NCBI RefSeq assembly: GCF_000382265.1
Contig: NZ_KB907985.1
Span: 1 to 64,000, forward strand
DNA from: Yoonia vestfoldensis DSM 16212
GTDB taxonomy: Bacteria > Pseudomonadota > Alphaproteobacteria > Rhodobacterales > Rhodobacteraceae
Direction: 5' to 3'
DNA length: 64,000 nt
Part shown: piece by piece, positions 49,001 through 61,000 of the stretch
Layout of the letters: every line of letters starts with the position of its first letter
Numbering within the stretch: position 1 is the stretch's first letter
Made by a program: the position numbers and the translations under genes
The notes under the pieces: model-generated
What the model saw: the letters and a program-made list of their open reading frames with translations, nothing else
Database searches by the model: none
What the model was told of the DNA's origin: nothing

Positions 49001-52000
49001 ACTGTGCTGTTCGGTGACGTCAACCTGCCAACGAACGACCAGGTGATCACATTCGCAGGACGCGTTTTTGCCCCGACAGCGAATGTCGGCATCTTCGGCC
49101 CGGCGGGCCCGAACCAAGTCAGCGTCGTCTTCCTTGCCGACGTGACCGTCAAGTCGCAGACCGTGATCGTTGGTGGTACGATCGCGGTCGACATCAAAGG
49201 CGACATCCACACCAACGGCGACCCTTATGGCAAATACATCGGCAGCGGTGTGATCGGGGACACCGCGACGACCGCGGGTACCGAGAACGCAAAAAGCCAG
49301 CCCAATGGTCAGGCGATCATCACGGCGCTCGGCGGCCCGCAGGCAGGCAGCACAGCGACCTTTATCGATGAGCGGACAGGTCAGGTTGTCCAGCAGGGGC
49401 TGAAGGCGAACACGATCCTGCTGCGCGGTGGCTATGTGAACGTGAATGGCCTGATCCAGGCTGGTCAGTCCGAGTTCGAACTCGTGCTGGACAACACCAT
49501 CCGCCAGCAATTGCTGACTACGAATGGTGTCCGGTTCATCAACCTCGGCAACCCGGATTTCCTGGCCAAATACGACAGTGGTCTGAAGCAGTTGACGATC
49601 ATCAGCATGAGCCCGAAGGGCGGCGAGATCGACATCGAAGGTCGTATCGTGGCGACAAGCCAGGGCAAGATCGTCAGCCATGCCGGCTATCCAAAGATCA
49701 GCATCATCAACCAGATGGATCTGGCCGGCATTGCTGCCTTGGCCGGTCTGGATATCGTCATCGAGTCGATGGACGTGTCCCAGAAAGGCGTGGGCAAGGT
49801 CACGCTCAAGGACAAGACCCGCGGTGTGCGCAGCGATGGTTCGGATCTTGCGCTCTATTCCACGATCTACGAATCAGACGCAAATGGTGTCGTGACCACG
49901 CTCGATGGCCTGATCGACCCGACTGGTTGGAACCCGGCCAGTTATACCCCGGAACAACTGGCGCGTTTCGGCGGCAAGGGCACGGTCATGATTGCCGACA
50001 CCCATTCGTCCGGTAGCAACATCATCGCGTCGACTGGCGCTGAAATCACCTCGCGTCTGGGTTATGGCACCGCCGACGGGTTCCGCTACGGCTGGGTCGT
50101 AGGCCAGGGTGACAGAACAGAGATCATCCGCGAAAAGACCTACAACTCGCTTTGGGGGCTGGATTTCCTGTTGGCCGACGTGACGGCGATGCCGGTTATC
50201 GACACCACGATCCTCAGCACTGAACTGATCCCGAATTCCAATTATTTCTACTACGACGATAACCCCGCAACCAATCAGGCCGACTATACCTACAGCTCGA
50301 GCCGGCAGGTCACTGGGTCCGAAACCAAGCAGACGGCCTACAAGACCACGACAAGCTGGTACGGCAAGTCGTCGACCTTCATCCAATTGACCACGATCGA
50401 GACCAGCTTTACCAAGCACAACCACACGATCGCCGCGAACAAGACCATCGACATCGAATTCACCGGCTTCAACCGCAGTGAGCTTTATGTCGATGCGGGT
50501 CAGGCCAATCTGATCGTTGCCGGTCCGGTCACCAACCTGAACGGCACCACGACGTTGATATCGCAAGGCACCGTGACCACACAGAAAGTTGCGGCGCAAG
50601 GGATCGCACCATCGGTCGGCGGCACGACGATCAACATCACAGGTCTTGCTGGTGTCGGCGTGCGCGACTTCGGCCTGATCCGGCCAGTAGATGCGCAACC
50701 CTATACCGCCGGCGACAGCCGGGCGTTGAACGCGCTGCAATTGCGCCAGAACGCAGGCGGCGTGCTGAATGTCACGTCGAATGGCGATATTCTGTTGCAG
50801 CAGCGCACGGGCGATCTGTCACTCGGCACGATCCGGTCCAATGGTGACGGCCTTGTGGAAATTCTCGCGGGTGACCGTGACGAAGGGGCCATTGGGGCCG
50901 CAGGTGGGTCTATTCTGTCGTCCGCCGGTGGAAGCCTTGTCAAGGGCGGGTCGATCCGTCTGGACGCCGATGGCGCGATCGGCGGGGCGACCGCCATCGT
51001 CGTCGATACCGGCACGCGCAGCAATGATGTGCTGACCGCCTATGCCGCGGACGACATCACCCTGTTCCAGAACACAAATGACCTGCGTGTGTTCAAGATC
51101 GCATCTTCTTCTGGCGATGTGACGCTGACACTGGAAGGCGAAGGCAACGACCTGCTCGACGGCAACCAGATCCAGGAAGCCGACACCCGCTCGCGCGAAG
51201 CGCTTTTGGGCGGTGTCTGGGGTGACATGCAGCTGTTGGGCGACGTGACTGTTCTTGACGCGAACGGCATCGCGTCCGGCCCTGCAGGCGACAAGATCCG
51301 CGACGCCATCGCGCGCCTGAACAACGCCCGCGTCGATGATTACCGCACCTACTGGGAGTGGCGGAACAGAATGACCGCAGAAGAGCTCGCGGCGGTTGTT
51401 GACGACGGTGTCTGGCTCAAACTGGGCGAAAACGTCGACGATGATACCAGAGCGAGCATCCTTGCGGACTTGTTGGCCGCCGGCGTGGACTCTGTCGAGG
51501 CCGAGACACAGGCTGATGCGGAATTGGACCGACTCCGGCCGACTGGTGATATCAGGGGGCTGGAAGCGAACATCCGCGCCCAGCTGATCGCCCTTGGCCA
51601 GACCCCGGAAGATGCAGCGGCAAACACTGCATCGCAGATAGTGACGCTGCAAATTGCACGCACCGCGCAGTTCTTGGAGCAGCACCAGCGCTATCGCCTG
51701 GAACTTGTCGAAAACACAAATCCGAACCTCGACCTGACCAGCGCCGCCGAGAAGGAAGAGCTGAAGAGCCGTTTCAAGGTCTGGACACCGGACGAGCTTC
51801 TGAATGCCATCGGCTCTGGCCTTCTCAAGCCCGTGGTCGATACGACGATCAACATCGAGGACCCCAATGTCGTCGGCGCAAGCGTCACGATCACGGTCGA
51901 TGGCAAGGTCGGCCGCACCGAAGGCGATGTCACTATCCTTGTCACCGATGGCCGCACCCTGACGCAGGACGAGCAGTTGATCATTGCCTCTGCCGAACGC

Positions 52001-55000
52001 AGCGACCTGTTCTTCCTTGTCACCGAAATTGAAACCGTCAACGTGACCTTCAACGCAGCGACCAATTCCATGTCGCGCAGCGCGGGTGCTTGGAACGATG
52101 CCGCAGCGACCGGCCAGCCGCAGTTCCGTGTGGGGCAGACAATTCAGGTGCAGGGCGGCGATCCGGTCAACGCGACCGAGAACGAACGCTATTACGTCAT
52201 CGAAAGCTTCTCGGGCGATGGCCAGACGATCTTTTTCGAAGATACCGGCACGACATTTGCCAAGGACGTTCTGACCGTCAGCATCACCGACCCGATCGCC
52301 AAGCAGGTGCAGGTTTCGGCGATCGTGAACGATCCGTCCGGTGCCGCCATCCCCGTGACGGCCAACATTTCCGGCAATACGATCACGCGCACGGATGGGA
52401 ATTTCAATTTCCTTGGCCAAGCTACCACTGGCGATCACATCCAAGGATTCATGGTTGGCGACCTGATCCTGTTGTCGACGACCCGTGCTTATACTCCGGC
52501 AGATGCTGCCGCCCTAAGACCGACCCAGAACGCGAATACCAGCACAAATCTGTACCGCGTTTTGGCGGTCACCGCAGATACGATCACCCTGACCAACCGC
52601 GACGGCAGCCCTGTGACGCTGATCGCGGAAACGGGTGTGACGATCACGGTCGACGAATTCGTCGAACTGGTCGGCGTACAGGTCCAGCAGCGCGAAGATT
52701 TCAACATCGAAGCCAGCGCCGACGTGAACATCGCGTCGGTGGGTGAAACCTTCATCGGATCGGAAAAACAGATCCTGCTGGGCACGATCACCGTGGCTGG
52801 CGAAGAAGGGGATGAAGGACAACTGCGCCTGAAGGCCGGCAACGGCATCATCAACAACATCGGCAACACCGCGACCAACATCACGGCGGACTCCGTGGTG
52901 CTGGAAGGCGGGCAGGGCACAATCGGCCGCCTTGCCGCCCCGGGCGTTGTGGAAAACCGCGTGTACATGGACCTCTCGGCGGGCAGTATCGTGATCGCCC
53001 GCGCGCAGGGTGCTGTCGTGCTGGCCGAACGGGCTGGCGATTTCCTTGTCGGGACGATCTATTCCGCCAGCAGCGACGTCGATTTGCAGGCGCTGGATGG
53101 GAGCATACTTGACGGATACGGCAACGGGCTCGTCAACATCGAAGCCGACAACATCATCCTGGCCGCAAGCGGCAGTATCGGTGCTATCGACAACGATCTC
53201 GATCTTGAGGCGCGCGATGCCGACAACGGTCGCCTGACCCTTTTGGCCGGTGGGGACATCTACGTGTCCGAAGACGGCGATATGAACATCCTCGACGTGA
53301 CCTCGACGGGACTTGAGGGGACTTTTGTCCGCCTGACGTCGGAATCGAACATGTTCGATGGGGACGCCAGCCAGACGACCGGCAATGCCGTCATCACCGG
53401 CTACAACATCGAGACAATTGCCGAGGCTGGCCTGATCGGCAGCCTGTCGCAGAACCTGCGGATCAACACCACGGGTGGCGTGCTGAACGCCTCTGCCCTG
53501 TTGGGCAACATCCGCATCATCGAAGTTTCCACCGCCGCCGGTGGCGCGGGCGATGACCTGATCGTCAACCAGATCGGCACGGGTGCCGATTTCACCGCCT
53601 TCCTGACATCTGCCGCCGGGCGCATCCTGAACGGTGCCGCCTTGGGGCTGTCCAACGTCACGGGTGGCCGTGCCTTCCTTGTGGCGAACAAGGATATCGG
53701 CCAGGCCGACAAGCGCCTGTTCACCCGGATCGGGTCTATTCAGGGGGTCTCGACGACGGGATCGTCCTATATCTTCAACGACGGTGCCATTCGCACCGAA
53801 ACCGAAGACGGCAGTGGTGTCGCCTTCCGTGTGGCTAACGACTTCTTCATGACGGCGACCAGCCCGATCAACGTGCGCCAGAACATCGTGGCCACCAGCG
53901 GCAATATCAACATCATCGCCAATGAAAGCGTCTTTGCGACACAGCAAGACTATGACGACGCTTTTGCCGCGCTCGAAGATGCCTATTACGGGCCACGCAC
54001 CACGCCCGAAGAGATCGAGGCAGCCGATGCTGCGAAAGAGGCAGCGCTGTTGGCCTTCCCGCAGAACCTCGATGAATACAACAACGACTATGACACCGTC
54101 ACGATCCATGCAGGCGTGCTGGTGCAGGCGTTGGCAGGCAACGTCAACATCTGGGCTGGCGATCATGTGGTCGTCCAAGGTGCTGATGGGGACGATGATG
54201 CGGCACAAGTCATCGCGGCTGGCAACATCAACATCTACAGCGATGTGACGACCAATGCCGAAAACGCGGACGGGTCGGTGAACCTCGGGTCCGATCCGCA
54301 GATCGTGTTCGATGCGGCGCGCTATGACAATGCCGGTGGCGATGTGACCATCGACGGGGTGCTGCGGGCGACAGGCAATGTGCTGATCAACACGCGGGCC
54401 GCTGGCACGGCCAGCCCTGCCAACGTCGAACAGCGCGACATCGTCCATGTCACCGGGACCATCACCGCCACCAACGGCGGCATCCAGATCCTGAACCGTG
54501 GCGACATCACGCTGGATGGCGCGCTGTCGGCGGGTGCGTCTGTCCTGCTGAACACCGTGGCTAATCCGGCCGACGGGCAGTCCGGACCAGAGCAACAGGA
54601 CGTCGTGACGATCAATGCCGCGATCACCGCGGGCAACCGGATCGACGTGCAGACGCGCGGTGACGTGACCGTCAATGCAACGGTGACAGCGACGACCGGC
54701 GACGTGACCATCACGACGATTGCCAGCACGCCCGATGCCACGCTGGCCACCCATCAGGCCGACACCGTGATCTTCACGGCGGACTCGACCGTCAACGCAG
54801 GCGCGCGGATCGACGTGCGCACAGGTGGCGATGTGACCGTTGCGGGCGATCTGAACGCGGGCAGCGCGGTCGAGATCAACACCGTGCCGGATCTGGCCAC
54901 CAGCCTGACACCCGCGCAGGTACGCGACAGCGTGATCGTGACGGACACCGGCACGATTGACGCCGTGACCAGCATCACCGTTCTGACCAGTGGCGACATC

Positions 55001-58000
55001 ACGGTTGGTGGTGCGCTTGGCGCGGGCACGTTCATCCTGCTCAACACCGTCGATCCGACGGTGACCGACCAGCCATTGCTGGAACAGCAGGATTTCATCA
55101 CCGTGAACGCCGCGATGACGGCAGGCACGCGGATCGACCTGCTGACCGGTGGCGATATCACCATCAACGCGGCTGTCGTTGCCGGTGGCACGATCTTTGC
55201 CAACACCCGCCAGAACGGCCAGAGCGCCACGCCGCCTGAATTCCTGCGCGACCGCTTCGAGGTCACGCGCCTTGGCGTGCTGGAATCGACAGGGGCCGAG
55301 ATCAGCATCCTGACCGGCGGCGATGTCATCATCACCGGCGAGATGGACGCAGAGACCACGATCCTGATCAACACGGGGTCCGCGGATGCGAACCCGATCG
55401 TCGAATTGCGCGACAACGTCACCGTGACCGGCAGCATGACGGCTGGCTCGCGGATCGACGTCACGACAGGTGGCGACAAGGACAGCATTGTCCTGACGCA
55501 AATGACGATGGTCGCGCCCGTGATCCGCATCGACGGACAGGACGGCGACGACTTTATCCAGATCAAGGACAATGTGGTCGCGACCGGTGCCATGACATTG
55601 GCCGGTGGCACGGGGTCCGACCGGATAGAGGTGATCCGCCTTGCGTCCCATGCGACGGGCGACAGCCTGACGCTGGACGGCGGCGATCATGCCGATGACA
55701 TGATGATCCAGACCTGGGGGTCCCAGACCGGGGCTGCCGCAGGCATCGACTACCGGATCACCATCGCCAGCGCTTCGGCGATCAGCGTTGAAAACGGTGT
55801 GGATACGCTTGAGGTGCTGGGCACCGACGGCGATGACGACATCTTCCTCAGCCGCGCCAATTTCGTGGCGCTCCTGCATGGCACCGAAGGTCAGGCTGTC
55901 GGCACGGAATCCGGCCGGCCGACGACGGTCGAGCGGATCGACTATGACCGCAGCCTGAACGGCCGCCTGAGCCTGATCGGCCTTGACGGTGACGACGTGT
56001 TCATCTCTGACGACAACAGCACGATCATGACGATGGACGGCGGGCTTGGAAACGACCGCTTCCAGTTCGGCCAGATCTTTGGATCGCGGCCTGTCGCCGG
56101 TGGCACCTATCAGACCGATAGCGGGGTCGTGTCGAACGGCATCGCTGTGGGCGATGACATCGCCACAGTGGCAACGACGCGCGGCTTCCTGTCGAACGGT
56201 CTGTCCTATGCCGTCACCGCCTTTGGTGGCGAAGGCGCGGATTCCTTTACCGTCTATGCCAATCGTGGCGAATTGCGTCTTGAAGGCGAGGATGGCAACG
56301 ACCAGTTCATCGTCCGCGCCTTCCTGCTCGATGCCGAGCTTGAAAGCGAATCCGCCAGTGGCGATATCAAACTGCTGGCCGGTGCAGGCGACGACAGCAT
56401 CGAATACAACATCAACGCGCCGGTCGATATCGACGGCGGGGCCGGTTTCGACCGTGTCATCGCCATCGGGACCGAAGGCGACGATGTGTTCGTCATCACC
56501 GAGGACGGCGTCTTTGGGGCCGGTCTGAACGTGCGGATCAGCAATGCCGAAGAGGCGATCGAGGTCGATGGTCTGGAAGGTGACGATACCTTCTACATCC
56601 AGTCCACAAGCGCTGGTACGGTCACGAACGTGATCGGTGGCCTTGGGTCCGATACGTTCAACATCACAGGCGATGTGAACGATCAGGTCTTTGCCGCCGA
56701 TCTGGCGGGCCGGTCGAGCGGGATCAACCACCGCGCCGACACAACCGATACCGAATACGCGACCACCCTGCTGAACGGTCTGACCGCCACTGTGGCCGAC
56801 GCCGAACAGGGTGCGATTGTGATCGCACAGACCGGCAGCGGCACCACCGTCGCCGAAGGTGGCGTGCTTGATACCTATACCGTATCGATGGCCGCGACGC
56901 AGCCGCCGGCCGATGGCCGCAGCGTGTTCATCACAATCTCTGCGGGGATCGCATCGCGGCAGGATCGCCGCCTTGATGTGCCGACCATGGCGGATGGCAC
57001 CGAACTGACGCTGAACGGCAACACGATCACCCGCACGACGGGGTCGTGGACGACGGATGGCTTTGGCGATTGGCAGGGCATCACCCTGACCGGCGCGGGC
57101 GACAATTCCGGTCACTACAATGTGGTGTCCGTGTCCGACAATGGGCGGACGCTGACCATCGACGGCACCTTTGCGGCCAATGCCAATGCGCCGACTGGCG
57201 TCGTGGTTGGCGCAAGCGTGTCCGGCCGGATCGCCAGCACCGTCGAAATGCGGGCCGGTGGCACCGGTGCCTTTACCGATGGGATCGTGCTGGAATTCAA
57301 CGCGGCGAACTGGAACACCGCGCAGGTTGTCGAACTGCGCGCCATCGACGATGCCGCAGAAGAAGGCCAGCGGATCGTCCAGATCAGCCATGCCGTCGAC
57401 AGCGAAGACCCTGCCTATCAAGGGACGAAAGTCACCAACCTTGTCGTAGTGGTCGATGATAACGACCTGCCCGAGGTCCGTCTGACACAGACCGGCGCCG
57501 ATACCTTCGTGCACGAAGGCACCTCTGGCACCGAGATCAACGACAGCTATGACGTCGTGCTGACCCGTCAGCCCGCTGTGGGCGAAACCGTGACCGTCGC
57601 GCTGACCGATGACACGAACTCGGCGGATCTGACCTATCGGGTCAACGGATCGCCCGTGTCGCAGATCGTGTTCGACAGCACCAACTGGAACACGCCGGTC
57701 ACCGTCACCATCGTCGCCAACGCCGATGCCGTGGTCGAGAACCGCGAACGTGCCGTGGTGTCCCATACCGTGACGTCGAATGTCACGGATGGCGTCTATG
57801 CATCGGCTGCCATGGCCGAACTTGACGTCACCATCTCGGACGGGGACAGCGCGGGCATCATCATTCGCGAAAGCGATGGCCAGACCGTCATCGTGGATGC
57901 ACCGGGTGAAACCGACAGCTATACGATCCGCCTGACCAAGGCACCGACCGCGCCTGTCACCATCAATATCGTGGATGACGGCCAGAACCGCGTCGTGAAG

Positions 58001-61000
58001 GGCGGTCGCGTGACCGAAGCGGTGCTGGTCGATGGCGTCGCCATTCCGCTGACGTTCGTGTCGAACCCGGACGGGCCAGACACCATCCTGCGCACCGATG
58101 GTGGAAATTTCCGCACCGACGGTTTCCTGTCGGGCACCGTGATGGACATCACCGGCACCACGCTGAACAACGCGCCTTTCGGCATCGGCGAGATTTCCGA
58201 GGATGGATCGACCATCACCCTGTCTGGTGGACAGACGGTATTCGCTGAAACCGCCACCGCGACGGTCACGGTCATCGTGGCACAGGTCACGTTCACGGCG
58301 GACAACTGGTCCGAAGCGGTCACGATCACGCTGGAAGCGGATGCAGGCTTTACGCCCACAGCCATCGACCGCGTGACCAAATCCTTCCCGATCGAGCCGC
58401 ATACGACATCGCGCATCAACGGGCCGCTGATCATCGACGGCGGGCCGACGACATCGCGCGAAATCCGCGCGGCAATCATGCTGGCGACCGAACGCGACCC
58501 GGGCCCCATCGGCCTGACTGTCGTGACAGACGAACCGTCGCAGAATGACCGCGTGAACGTGTTCAACGACAGTTCCGTGATCGACGACACGGGCCGGATG
58601 TTCAACACCGCCGATGGCCGGACCCAGATCGACGGGCTTGGCATGGGCAGTGGCACTGTCACGATCCCGCAGGGCGAAGGTCTGGATGATCTGGTATTCA
58701 ACCGCGGCATCTCGATCTCGACCGTGGAAATCATCGAGGTGATGCTGGGCCGCGGTGACGATACGTTCACCATCGACGGCACCAACATCAGTTCCGACTA
58801 CAACGTCGGTGGCGGTCAGGTGAACCTGCCGATCACGCTGATCCATGGTGGCGGCGGGGCCGACCGGATTACGGTCAACCAACTGACCACCGGCGAAGGT
58901 GGCAAGCGGACATTGCTCGCGCTCTTTGGCGACACCGATGCCGACGGACGGCGCTACAACTTTGAAGGCGGCGCGCCGAACGGCAATGCGTTCAACTTCA
59001 ACGCGGTCGGCGCACCACAGGATCACGCGGACATCATCGACGCCTCGGGCGCGGAGCTGTCGGCGGATGACATCGGTGTCGTGATCTATGGCGGCATGGG
59101 CAACGACACGCTGATCGGGTCCGGCGGACGCGATCATATTGCAGGTGGCGGCGGCGACGACACGATCACCGGTAACGCTGGCGACGACATCCTGTATGGC
59201 GACAACGGCTTCAGCATCGACCTTGTCACGCGCGGCCTGATCCAGATCAGCGCCTCCAACCTGACCCCGCAATACCTGAGCGCGGATACCCGCGCCGGTG
59301 GCCGCGACACGATCGACGGCAACGATGGCCGCGACATCATCTTTGGCGATCATGGCCGGGTGTGGCAGCTTGCGGGCACCAACTTCATCACCTCGACCGG
59401 CGATTATGCGCGGATCGAAAGCAGTGATTTCGCGGCTGGTGCCGATGACATCATCGACGGCGGCAATGGCGACGATATCGTCTTTGGCGGCGCTGGCGCA
59501 GACCAGATCACGCTGGGCAGTGGCAACAACATCGGCTTTGGCGACAACGGTCTCGTGGATTGGACAATCTACGACGACAACAACCGGTCTATCGACCTGA
59601 TCCAGACGCTTGCGGCCTCGATCGGCGGCAACGACACGATCACCGGCGGCAACGGCAACGACGTGGCGCTGGGCGGGCAAGGTGCCGATACGATCAACCT
59701 TGGCGACGGCACCAATGTCATCATCGGTGACGCGGGCCGGATCACCGGCTACAGCACCGGCGCGGGCCTTGGCTCGCTTGAGCTGACGCTGGATACGCTG
59801 GTCAGCACCGATGCGGCAACGGGCGCGGGCGATACCATCACGATCGGGACGGGCACGGATTACGTGGTTGGCGGGTCGGGTGGCGACAGCATCCTGTCGG
59901 TCGGCAGCAGCCTGCTGTCCGATGTGATCTTCGGCGACCACGCGCAGTTGAAGTTCCGCGTTGCGGTCGGCGACGAAGTGACGCCTGTCATTCTGGCGGC
60001 GCGGTCGATCTTTACCGCGAACGGCGGTGACGATCTGATCTCGACCACGGGTGGCGGCGATATCGTCGTGGGCGGCGTCGGTACGGATACGGTCACGGGA
60101 ACCGGTGGCGCCGACATCATCTTTGGCGACAACGGCTATCTGGCCGGCTACGAGACCGACCCTGTCGGCGGAGCGCTGATCAGCCTTGCGCTGGCGCAGA
60201 CGCTGGCGGCAACCATCGGTGGCCGCGACGAGATTCGGATCGGCACAGGCGCTGCCATCGTCTTTGGCGGCGCGGGCGACGACCTGATCGACACAGCTGT
60301 CGGCGGCGGGCTTGACGCAGCGGACATCCTGTTCGGCGATCATGGCCGCGCACGCTTTGATGTGCCGACCGAAACAACACCGCAGCCGATTGCCGTCTTG
60401 ATCGAAAGCACGGACGCAACACGGGGTGGCGATGATACGATCACATCCGGCTCTGGCGCGGACATCGTCATCGGCGGATTTGGCGCGGATACGCTGACGG
60501 CAGGCAACGGCGACAATATCGTGCTGGGCGACAATGCCCGCCTGATCGGCACCGCCGATACGGACCTGGCTCTGGATGGTCGTCCGATCAGCCTTGCCAG
60601 CATCGTCACCATCAATCCGACCATCGGCGGCGATGACATCATCGCGACCGGTCTTGGTGCCGATATCGTCATCGGCGGCGCAGGCAACGACCGGATCAAC
60701 GCGAATACGGGCGAAGGTCCGGCGGTCTTTGACAAGTCGAACATCCTTGTGGGCGACCATGCAGAGATGCTGTTCCACAACCCTGTCACGGGGACGAACT
60801 TTGCATCACTGTTACGGTCGCTGGATGCCACGATTGGCGGCAACGACACGATCCAGTCCGGTGCAGGCCACGACCTGATCATCGGCGGAACAGGCAGCGA
60901 CGTGATCTTCGGCGCAGGCGGGAGCGACGTGGTCGCAGGCGACCACCTGCGCGCGCAAGGCACGATCGACCTGTCGACGCTGCCCTTGTTCAACCCTGAG

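Noticed and set aside
52514..60778. A 2,754-codon open frame on the minus strand inside the giant gene
   Set aside because: It is the antisense shadow of the repeat gene. Its translation has no family motifs, and long antisense frames are common opposite GC-rich, biased codons.
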